From NCBI GenBank assembly GCA_021647585.1, contig JAKIUK010000052.1, forward strand, positions 1 to 29,150: a stretch of 29,150 nt of DNA, written 5' to 3'. The notes under the pieces were generated by a model. It ran no database searches and was not told the origin of the DNA. It saw only the letters and a program-made list of their open reading frames with translations. Positions 22,846-29,150 of this stretch are shown in pieces. Origin of the DNA: Methylococcaceae bacterium (GTDB lineage Bacteria > Pseudomonadota > Gammaproteobacteria > Methylococcales > Methylomonadaceae). The translations under genes were made by a program, and so were the position numbers. Within the stretch, counting starts at the first letter, position 1. Each line of letters opens with the position of its first letter.

Positions 22846-23770
22846 GCGTATGAATACAATTCAAAAATTTTACCTGTCCTTCGTATTGGCATTATCTTTA
22901 CATGTAACTATTTTGGTAATGTTTGGGATTAGCTTTAGTAATGAACCTGATATTACTAAACAAAAACCGCTGCCTGAGATAATCCAAGCATCTATGCTAG
23001 ATGATGACAAAATCATGGAAGAGGTAAATCGGTTAAAGATAAAGGAAGAAAAAAAACAATTAGTACTGAAAAAACAACAGCAGAATCTGGAAAATAAACG
23101 AAAAAAAGAACTGCAACTTTTGCAGGATACCAAGAAAAAAAGATTGCAAGAACAAAAAAAAGCCAAAGAATTAGAAAAAATTCATAAGGCGCAGGCATTA
23201 AAAGAACAGCAAAAACTGAGCGTAATAAGGAAAGAAAAGGCTTTAGAAGCGGCACGCTTGTCAAAAATCAAACAACAGAAAGCAGCAGAAAAAAAGCGAT
23301 TAGATGATTTACGCAAGGCCGAGAAAAAACGTCTGAATGATTTACGCATAGCCAAGGAAAAAAAGCGGCTGGCAGAAAAGAAAAGAAAGCAAGCCGAAAT
23401 TTCAAAACAAAAAGCATTGGCAGCTGAAAAGGCAGCACTGTTAAAAAAACAGGCGGCCGCGACTAAAGCAAAAGCAGATCAAGACAGAAAAGCAACAATT
23501 AGATCTCAGGCAGCAATAAAGCAAAAAATCCACGATCGTTGGATTAAACCAAAGTCATCGTTTAAGGGCTTGAGTTGTACAATACGTGTTAAATTGTTGC
23601 CTAGTGGTGATGTTATGGATGTAACAGTTGTTGGGAAATGTGGTGATACTATTTTTGAACGCTCAGCTAAAAATGCAGTGCGTAAAGCATCTCCGTTACC
23701 TGTGCCCAAAGACCGGGCTTTGTTTTCTAAAGAGTTTAGAATTTTTACATTTAAATTTAATCCGAAATGA
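22838..23770 (+). CDS. tolA: Tol-Pal system protein TolA
   Basis: The 310-residue protein has the three-domain TolA plan: an N-terminal membrane anchor (residues about 11-31, with SHxxH-like LALSLHVTILVMFG, the motif that contacts TolQ), a long Lys/Ala/Glu/Gln-rich helical arm (about 55-225), and a compact C-terminal domain (IRVKLLPSGDVMDVTVVGKC and FERSAKNAVRKASPLPVP) that binds TolB and Pal. It spans the periplasm and transmits motor force. The arm is rich in short KK-containing repeats. An alternative start four codons in (ATG 22850) is possible. Confidence 0.95.
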   Translation: MTERMNTIQKFYLSFVLALSLHVTILVMFGISFSNEPDITKQKPLPEIIQASMLDDDKIMEEVNRLKIKEEKKQLVLKKQQQNLENKRKKELQLLQDTKKKRLQEQKKAKELEKIHKAQALKEQQKLSVIRKEKALEAARLSKIKQQKAAEKKRLDDLRKAEKKRLNDLRIAKEKKRLAEKKRKQAEISKQKALAAEKAALLKKQAAATKAKADQDRKATIRSQAAIKQKIHDRWIKPKSSFKGLSCTIRVKLLPSGDVMDVTVVGKCGDTIFERSAKNAVRKASPLPVPKDRALFSKEFRIFTFKFNPK

Positions 23771-23882
23771 TTGTTATGCAGCTAGAACCAGTTATATACA
23801 ACAGCTGTAATAAATTCTCATTATGCGAGTGGGTCAATACTCTCTTGCATATCTTTAATTTTTGAGTCTATATAGTTAAGTT

Positions 23883-25175
23883 ATGCATGTTTTATTAAGA
23901 ACAATTTTGTTTATTAGTTTATTTGGGTTTCACATCCCTTCTCAGGCCGAATTAATTATAGAAATCACCAAAGGTGTGGAAACAGCGGTTCCAATTGCTA
24001 TCGTTCCATTTGGTTGGCAGGGTGAAGGGGGGCGCTCACCTTTAAATGTATCTGCTGTTATTCAGGCTGATTTAAACCGTAGTGGTTTGTTCAAGACCCT
24101 GGCTGAGCGTGATATGTTGACTAAGCCAACTTTGGCCGAAAAAGTACGATACAGAAACTGGCAGGCTTTAGGGCAGGAATATCTGGTGATTGGCAAAGTA
24201 AATGAAGTTGCTGACAAATACCAAGTGCAATTTCAATTGTTTGATGTTTACAAAGGTGAACAGATATTTGGACGTCGGTTTACTTTTTCTACAAATGAAT
24301 TTAGGAGAGCAGCTCATCACATCAGTGATTTGGTTTATGAAAAGCTAACTGGTAAAAAAGGCGTTTTTAGTACTCGAATAGCTTATGTGACGAAAACGAC
24401 TCAACCTAACAAAAGGAAACTATTCAAGTTGTTAGTCGCTGATGCTGATGGATACAACCCTAAAATTATTGATTCATCAATACAGCCACTAATGTCTCCT
24501 TCCTGGTCAGCGGATGGAAAAAAAATTGCTTATGTTTCTTTTAAGAATAAACGCTCAGCCATAAAAATACAAACACTGGCATCAGGTAAAAGAATTACAG
24601 TTGCTGCTTATAAAGGTCTTAATCAGGCACCTGCTTTTTCTCCAGATGGTTCACGTTTAGCACTGACATTGTCCAAAGATGGCAGCCCGGATATTTATAT
24701 TCTAAATCTGAAGAATAGAATGCTTTTGAAGTTGACCCAAAGTTTTGGTATTGATACTGAACCTTCATGGTCTCCTGATGGAAAGTCGATTGTCTACACC
24801 TCAAACCGCGGTGGAAAACCTCAGTTGTATACAGTTCCAAGTACAGGAGGGAGGTCGACGCGTTTGACTTTTGAGGGCGACTATAATGCCAGAGGGAGTT
24901 TTTCACAAGATGGCAAAAGTATTACTATGGTACATGCAAATCAAGGTGACTATCGAATAGCTGTTATGGATTTGGCTACACGAACTATTAATGTATTAAC
25001 TGCGGGTAGAGATGATGAATCCCCGAGTTTTTCACCTAATGGTGATATGGTGTTATATGCATCCAGAAGAGGCAGAAAACACATGCTTTCTGCCGTGTCT
25101 GTCGATGGTAGTACGCAACAAAAGCTGGCTTTAGATAGTGGTGAAGATGTTCGCCAGCCAGCCTGGTCACCCTAG
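23883..25175 (+). CDS. tolB: Tol-Pal system protein TolB
   Basis: The 430-residue periplasmic protein is the same length as E. coli TolB. It has a signal peptide (about 1-22, cleaved after SQA), an N-terminal alpha/beta domain (IAIVPFGWQGEGGRSPLNVS, and VIGKVNEVADKYQVQFQLFD), and a six-bladed beta propeller whose blades repeat PSWSADGKKIAYVS, PAFSPDGSRLALTL, PSWSPDGKSIVYTSNRGG and PSFSPNGDMVLYASRRG. It binds Pal and TolA alternately. A 112-base gap separates it from tolA. I found no well-placed promoter in that gap. Confidence 0.97.
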   Translation: MHVLLRTILFISLFGFHIPSQAELIIEITKGVETAVPIAIVPFGWQGEGGRSPLNVSAVIQADLNRSGLFKTLAERDMLTKPTLAEKVRYRNWQALGQEYLVIGKVNEVADKYQVQFQLFDVYKGEQIFGRRFTFSTNEFRRAAHHISDLVYEKLTGKKGVFSTRIAYVTKTTQPNKRKLFKLLVADADGYNPKIIDSSIQPLMSPSWSADGKKIAYVSFKNKRSAIKIQTLASGKRITVAAYKGLNQAPAFSPDGSRLALTLSKDGSPDIYILNLKNRMLLKLTQSFGIDTEPSWSPDGKSIVYTSNRGGKPQLYTVPSTGGRSTRLTFEGDYNARGSFSQDGKSITMVHANQGDYRIAVMDLATRTINVLTAGRDDESPSFSPNGDMVLYASRRGRKHMLSAVSVDGSTQQKLALDSGEDVRQPAWSP

Positions 25176-25235
25176 GAGGCTGTCCGAGAATAAATTATAT
25201 TTAAAAAAATTATTTTTCAGTGGAGTATGTTTGAG

Positions 25236-25817
25236 ATGAGAATAAATAAAATAGTGGTAGCTTTTTCAATGAGTGTTGCAATTTTGTCAGGTTGTAGTTC
25301 TACAGAAGAAAAAGAGGGTAGCTTGATAGAGGGGGCACAAAATGGTGTAAACGATGCATCAGCAAGTGGTATATCAGAAGGATCACAATTTTCTGGAGAT
25401 CAATTTGGTGGCAACGGTTTAGGAAATGATGAGTTTGGCGTAAGCAACTTAGGGCCAGAATTTAGGGATCCAGCAAATCCACTCTCTCAACAAACTATCT
25501 ATTTTATGTATGATAGTAGTCAGGTTCAGCAGGACTTTATTCCTGTAATAGCAGCACATGCGCAATATTTAGTAAGCCATCCTGCACAGCGTATTATTCT
25601 TGGTGGGCATGCAGATGAGCGAGGTTCTGCTGAATATAATATCGCCTTAGGTGAACAGCGTTCAAAATCTGTTTATAGACTGATGAAAGTACAGGGTGTT
25701 TCTGATAACCAGTTAGAAGTAGTTAGTTATGGTGAAGAAAAGCCAGTTGCTGATGGTATGGATGAGGCATCATGGCAACAGAATCGCCGTGTTGAACTTT
25801 TGTATCAGGGTCAGTAA
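25236..25817 (+). CDS. pal: Peptidoglycan-associated lipoprotein Pal
   Basis: The start at 25236 is preferred to ATG 25227, because GGAG at 25222-25225 is 10 bases from the former but too close to the latter. It gives 193 residues: signal peptide with lipobox LSGC, a Gly/Ser/Asn-rich linker containing repeated QFGGNGLGNDEFG-type units (residues about 50-70), and a C-terminal OmpA-like domain (IYFMYDSSQV, then GGHADERGSAEYNIALGEQR and NRRVEL) that binds peptidoglycan. It anchors the outer membrane to the wall. It ends directly before cpoB with no gap. Confidence 0.96.
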   Translation: MRINKIVVAFSMSVAILSGCSSTEEKEGSLIEGAQNGVNDASASGISEGSQFSGDQFGGNGLGNDEFGVSNLGPEFRDPANPLSQQTIYFMYDSSQVQQDFIPVIAAHAQYLVSHPAQRIILGGHADERGSAEYNIALGEQRSKSVYRLMKVQGVSDNQLEVVSYGEEKPVADGMDEASWQQNRRVELLYQGQ

Positions 25818-26669
25818 ATGAAAAAATCGATTATTTTAATGTTTTGCGCATATTCAAGCGTTTACGCTGAACCCAGGGTATTACCTCCTGTCGTTGACAA
25901 TTCTACTTATCCGGGTGGTTCAGCGTATAGTTCATCAGCTCCTTCCAATAATGCCATGTATGAAGTATTAGGGCGTTTGGAACAAATGCAGATTGAAATT
26001 CAACAGCTTAGAGGTGTTGTAGAAGAACAGTCTCAAACAATTATCGATCTAAAAAAACGACAGAGTAATATTTATTCGGATCTGGATTTACGGTTACAAG
26101 AATTGACTGGAGGTCATGTTAAGACTGTAGCTAGTGTAGATTCAGAAACGAGTGTTGGTAATAGTAAGTCAGCTGTTGAAAACTCGGTTGATAATGCAAT
26201 AGTGGCTAAAGGTGTTAAGGAAACGGCTGCACCAGTTAAACAAGATTCTAAAGCGAACGATATTGTTGACGAGGTGCCTGTTTTAAACCAAAAAGAAATG
26301 TACCAATCTGCTTATGAAACCCTAAGAAATGGTCATAATACTCGAGCAATTTCTGCTTTTAAGACTCTTTTAGCAGAATTCCCAGCGGGTGAATATGCCG
26401 ATAATTCGCAGTATTGGTTAGCAGAAGCCTATAAGGTTAATCAGGATTTAAATTCAGCAAAAGCTGCATTTACTAAAGTAGTTTCTCAGTATAGTAACAG
26501 TCCAAAAGTACCGGATGCACTATTGAAACTAGGGTATATTGAGTTAGAGCAGAATAATAAAGCTAAGGCAAGAGACTATTTGACTCAGGTCACAGTAAAT
26601 TATCCTGGCACAACTGCTGCACACCTTGCTGCTAAGAAGTTGAGGCAAATGGAGGATATTCAGCCTTGA
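25818..26669 (+). CDS. cpoB: Cell division coordinator CpoB (YbgF)
   Basis: The 283-residue periplasmic protein has a signal peptide (cleaved near VYA/EP), a coiled-coil trimerisation region (about 45-90: YEVLGRLEQMQIEIQQLRGV), a Ser/Val-rich linker, and C-terminal tetratricopeptide repeats (YQSAYETLRNGHNTRAISAF, AEFPAGEYADNSQYWLAEAY, VPDALLKLGYIELEQNNKAK). In E. coli CpoB links outer membrane constriction by Tol-Pal to septal wall synthesis by PBP1B. Its start abuts the pal stop codon. Confidence 0.95.
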   Translation: MKKSIILMFCAYSSVYAEPRVLPPVVDNSTYPGGSAYSSSAPSNNAMYEVLGRLEQMQIEIQQLRGVVEEQSQTIIDLKKRQSNIYSDLDLRLQELTGGHVKTVASVDSETSVGNSKSAVENSVDNAIVAKGVKETAAPVKQDSKANDIVDEVPVLNQKEMYQSAYETLRNGHNTRAISAFKTLLAEFPAGEYADNSQYWLAEAYKVNQDLNSAKAAFTKVVSQYSNSPKVPDALLKLGYIELEQNNKAKARDYLTQVTVNYPGTTAAHLAAKKLRQMEDIQP

Positions 26670-26773
26670 ACTTAAATTGTATAATGATTCAGCTTATTTA
26701 AAAATAACAATGTAGGTTGTTGCTCTTAATGTATAGCAAAGTTCATTAACAGCAGCAATTAGTCTTTAGAGAC

Positions 26774-26853
26774 TGTCATTTTGACCAGCGGGAGAAATCT
26801 TTCATTTGGGTCATAAGTTTAAACTTGTAGATCCCACTTGCTACTCGGAATGA
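26774..26853. repeat. Intergenic repeat copy between cpoB and queE
   Basis: The ends GTCATTTTGACCAGCGGGAG and CTACTCGGAATGA are inverted relatives of the GTCATTYCGA family seen at 13601-13846 and 18814-18883, and the inside has the shared GAGAAATCTTT motif. A separate 8-base hairpin TCTCACCT...AGGTGAGA follows at 26885-26908 with no T-run, so it is not an obvious terminator. Confidence 0.55.
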
Positions 26854-26939
26854 AAAAATATGCTGAAATTCACTAACTTTTTTATCTCACCTTACCCGTC
26901 AGGTGAGAAATATACGCTGCACGGATTTATCTAGCTTAA

Positions 26940-27584
26940 ATGGAAAAAATGTTAAAAATTACAGAGATATTCTATTCTCTGCAAGGTGAAACCAATACGG
27001 TGGGTTTACCTACTGTATTTGTACGCTTAACTGGTTGTCCCTTGAGGTGTTCTTATTGTGATACAGCCTATGCTTTTAGCGGGGGTAAAAAACAAACATT
27101 AACAGAGGTTGTTAAACAGGTTGACCAATACCAGACCAGGTATGTCACAGTGACTGGAGGCGAGCCTTTGGCTCAGTTTGCATGTCATGAGTTAATGACA
27201 AGACTATTGGATAAAGGCTACGTCGTTTCATTAGAGACCAGCGGGGCAATGGATATTTCTTCTGTTGATCCTCGGGTGGTAAAGGTGATGGATCTAAAAA
27301 CACCCAGTTCTGATGAATCAGAGAAGAATCTTTATCAAAATATTGAAAACTTAACAGAAAAAGATCAGGTGAAATTTGTGATTGCCAATACGGAAGACTA
27401 TCTATGGTCAAAGTCTGTAATGGACAAATATGAGTTATCTGATCATTGTGAAATTTTGTTCTCACCCGTAACAGGACAAATGAACCCGACAGAATTAGCT
27501 GAAAAAATTATTCAGGATAACTTGCCGGTACGGTTTCAAATACAACTACATAAATACCTTTGGAACGATGCCCAGGGTATGTAA
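26940..27584 (+). CDS. queE: 7-carboxy-7-deazaguanine synthase QueE
   Basis: This 214-residue radical SAM enzyme converts 6-carboxytetrahydropterin to 7-carboxy-7-deazaguanine on the way to queuosine. The iron-sulfur cysteines are Cys33, Cys37 and Cys40 (TGCPLRCSYCDTAYAF), with VTVTGGEPLAQ for SAM binding and FYSLQGETNTVGLPTVFVRL at the front. The start could also be ATG 26949 (MLKITEIF), which matches the family N-terminus as well; both have weak ribosome sites. Length is normal for the gammaproteobacterial form. queC follows after 18 bases, so the two successive steps are co-expressed. Confidence 0.96.
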   Translation: MEKMLKITEIFYSLQGETNTVGLPTVFVRLTGCPLRCSYCDTAYAFSGGKKQTLTEVVKQVDQYQTRYVTVTGGEPLAQFACHELMTRLLDKGYVVSLETSGAMDISSVDPRVVKVMDLKTPSSDESEKNLYQNIENLTEKDQVKFVIANTEDYLWSKSVMDKYELSDHCEILFSPVTGQMNPTELAEKIIQDNLPVRFQIQLHKYLWNDAQGM

Positions 27585-27602
27585 TAAAACTCGAATAAAA
27601 CA

Positions 27603-28274
27603 ATGCAAAAAAAAGCAATAATCCTATTGTCAGGAGGGTTGGATTCAATTACTGTTTTGGCTCAAGCGAAAAAAGAGGGTTACCAATGTTATGCCTTAAG
27701 TTTTGATTATGGACAGAAGCATAATGCTGAAATAAATGCAGCAATAGAAATCGCAAAATACTATCAGGTTGTAACACATAAAGTAATTAATCTTGGACTA
27801 GGAGCCATTGGTGGCTCAGCATTAACAGATGATCATATAGCGATACCAGATAGCCCTCAAAGAGGGATACCTATTACTTATGTACCTGCCAGAAACACTG
27901 TTTTTTTGTCTTTTGCTTTGGGATGGGCGGAAGTGCTGGATTTACATGATATTTTTATTGGTGTAAATGCAGTTGATTACTCAGGTTATCCAGACTGCAG
28001 ACCTGAATTTATAGAAGCATTTCAGGTATTGGCCAATTTAGCTACTAAGGCAGGTGTTGAAGGCACAGAGATTAAAATACATGCCCCTCTGATTAAATTA
28101 AGCAAAGCTGAAATTATTAATAAAGGAATGCGTTTAGGCGTTGATTATAAACAGACAGTTTCATGTTATGCCGCTGATAAAGAAGGAAGAGCTTGTGGTG
28201 TATGTGATGCTTGTAGACTAAGAATTACTGGCTTCAAGGAAGCGTTAGTAGAAGACCCTACTTGCTATCAGTAG
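27603..28274 (+). CDS. queC: 7-cyano-7-deazaguanine synthase QueC
   Basis: This 223-residue ATP-pyrophosphatase-type enzyme turns 7-carboxy-7-deazaguanine into preQ0 using ATP and ammonia. It has the P-loop ILLSGGLDSITVLAQAKKEG near the N-terminus, YVPARNTVFLSFALGWAEVL, GVNAVDYSGYPDCRPEFIEA, and the zinc cysteine set near the C-terminus (SCYAADKEGRACGVCDACRL). It is the direct partner of queE upstream. No strong ribosome site is visible, so translation may depend on the upstream gene. Confidence 0.97.
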   Translation: MQKKAIILLSGGLDSITVLAQAKKEGYQCYALSFDYGQKHNAEINAAIEIAKYYQVVTHKVINLGLGAIGGSALTDDHIAIPDSPQRGIPITYVPARNTVFLSFALGWAEVLDLHDIFIGVNAVDYSGYPDCRPEFIEAFQVLANLATKAGVEGTEIKIHAPLIKLSKAEIINKGMRLGVDYKQTVSCYAADKEGRACGVCDACRLRITGFKEALVEDPTCYQ

Positions 28275-28381
28275 CCTACTTTAGGGTAACTCCTCTGTAT
28301 TTTCTGATTTTGCCTAGGATAAACTAAAATTTGTTCTAAGCTTAAGGTATGAATTATAAAATATACAAGATGAGCTGATAC

Positions 28382-28996
28382 ATGAATGTAGGTCAAACGA
28401 AGTCTCAATTTGTTGCTGTTGCTTCAATTGCGGCTGAATTGAGTGCTGTTATGGACGTTGCTAAAGAAATTTCATTGGCCGCAGCAAATGCAAAAGCAAT
28501 CGCCTTTAGAGCGGGCGAAAAGGCAAAAGGATTTCAGCCCATTACTGATTTTATTAACGAATTAGCAAAAGAAACAATTGAATTGGTCAATGCGATTAAT
28601 GAACATGCATTGTTGTTGTATCAATTGACTGTTAATGAATACAGAATGACTGAAACACACAATAAGTTTGTAATGGTAGCAGCTCAGGCAAAAGATGCTG
28701 CTTATGCAGACTCTCTTGATCAGCCCTTATTCAATGCCCATCAAAATATGGTCGAGTGCAAGCGCGACTTTAAATCTAATGTGAAACAGCTTCTAGATCA
28801 ACTCGCTGAGGTAATGCATCCCGCCAGGGCTGCACGTGTGATTGCTGCAAACTCACGTATTGAAGCCTCTCAAGCCGGGGAATATTTACTTAGCTTGCAA
28901 GCCGTTGCTGAGAGTGTAGATAATGCTGCACAGGTTATTCATGATAATGTACAACGGTGCCGAAGTGCTTTGTCTGTGGTTGATCTTGCTGATTAA
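28382..28996 (+). CDS. Short soluble chemoreceptor-like (MCP-type) protein
   Basis: The 204-residue all-helical protein has no membrane segment and no HAMP or sensor domain. The stretch EISLAAANAKAIAFRAGEKA, then KGFQPITDFINELAKETIEL, resembles the signalling hairpin of methyl-accepting chemotaxis proteins (compare the IAARAGExGRGFxVVAxEVRxLAxxT pattern), and a second long helix with AVAESVDNAAQVIHDNVQRC follows. It may bind CheA/CheW-like partners or work independently; no chemotaxis genes are adjacent. The position after queC looks incidental. The receptor likeness is partial, so the call is cautious. Confidence 0.6.
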   Translation: MNVGQTKSQFVAVASIAAELSAVMDVAKEISLAAANAKAIAFRAGEKAKGFQPITDFINELAKETIELVNAINEHALLLYQLTVNEYRMTETHNKFVMVAAQAKDAAYADSLDQPLFNAHQNMVECKRDFKSNVKQLLDQLAEVMHPARAARVIAANSRIEASQAGEYLLSLQAVAESVDNAAQVIHDNVQRCRSALSVVDLAD

Positions 28997-29035
28997 TTTT
29001 ATATTTGTTTAAACGCTATTACTTGTCAGGTTTCA

Positions 29036-29149
29036 CTACGTTGTACCATAATTTTTTAAAAGGTCAGCTCGAAACATATCGGGTGATATTATAAAAATTT
29101 CTGGATTCATTCTATACCAACATTGGACAGCTTCAAAGGGCGTTCTAAC
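29036..29149 (-). CDS. C-terminal end of a probable integrase-core transposase (partial)
   Basis: On the minus strand a frame open to the window edge encodes 37 residues, starting VRTPFEAVQCWYRMNPEIFI and ending LLKNYGTT before TAG at 29036-29038. The TPFEAVQxWYxxxPEIFxxxP pattern is like the C-terminal tails of IS481-type transposases (TPYEFxxxxWxxxPExFxxxP), so a transposase running out of the window is the likely reading. The rest of the gene is not in view. Confidence 0.45.
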   Translation of the reverse strand, partial: VRTPFEAVQCWYRMNPEIFIISPDMFRADLLKNYGTT

Positions 29150-29150
29150 C

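Noticed and set aside
23845..23874. TTGCAT and TATATA 18 bases apart as a tolB promoter
   Set aside because: The -10 would end only 8 bases before the start codon, leaving almost no leader and no room for a ribosome site.
26854..26939. preQ1 riboswitch before queE
   Set aside because: I looked for the short preQ1-I hairpin and A-rich tail ahead of queE-queC. Only an ordinary 8-base hairpin (26885-26908) is there, with no matching conserved bases.

Overview
This is an AT-rich gammaproteobacterial chromosome segment. The order yebC-ruvC-ruvA-ruvB-ybgC-tolQ-tolR-tolA-tolB-pal-cpoB-queE-queC is a classic gammaproteobacterial arrangement, and slyX, TIGR02647, DUF2956, DUF3301 and DUF6164 relatives fit the same class. 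A methanotroph-like order (Methylococcales) is my best guess from overall style and the copper-type gene cluster. That is inference, because no methane oxidation gene is present.

Layout. (a) 1-3371 is accessory: a small gene tail, a repeat pair built on a GGGGACAGACC core, a broken parD antitoxin gene with a possible operator upstream, and a minus-strand run of four lipoprotein genes (one BamE/SmpA-like, then three paralogues). It ends at two identical tandem tRNA-Phe genes (3372-3576) with a clear sigma70 promoter. A diverged copy of the tRNA 3' end at 471-505 makes this stretch look like an old, decayed tRNA-integrated island. (b) 3650-6269 holds small conserved membrane or hypothetical genes (DUF4126, a previously hidden 55-residue membrane protein, TIGR02647, DUF3301-DUF2956, DUF6164). 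(c) 6497-13290 is a metal-handling cluster on the plus strand: a Gly-rich membrane peptide, a 56-residue Cys-rich metal-binding protein, a His/Met-rich single-span protein, an HMA2-like membrane protein, a CPC-type P1B ATPase, a TauE/SafE-type membrane protein, an EcsC-family protein, and a stand-alone HMA2-HMA protein that is the surviving front of a second, internally deleted ATPase gene. (d) 13353-15600 has slyX, repeats, an LRV/HEAT-like repeat protein and an IS-like remnant. (e) 15601-28274 is housekeeping: serA-serB, yebC, the ruvCAB Holliday junction genes, the Tol-Pal envelope system and queE-queC for queuosine precursor synthesis. (f) 28382-29150 has a short soluble chemoreceptor-like protein and, at the edge, the tail of a probable transposase.

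The most interesting part is region (c). Three of its proteins carry the same degenerate HMA2-like domain. The ATPase has a Phe in place of the nearly invariant Pro of the HP motif. The downstream paralogue shows gene decay frozen midway: the reading frame ends after the metal-binding domains, yet recognisable fragments of the ATPase body continue past the stop. The mix of a P1B ATPase, HMA2 domains and small Gly-rich or His/Met-rich membrane proteins recalls the logic of ferrosome-type metal organelle clusters, but with a copper-type (CPC) pump. That link is a hypothesis only.
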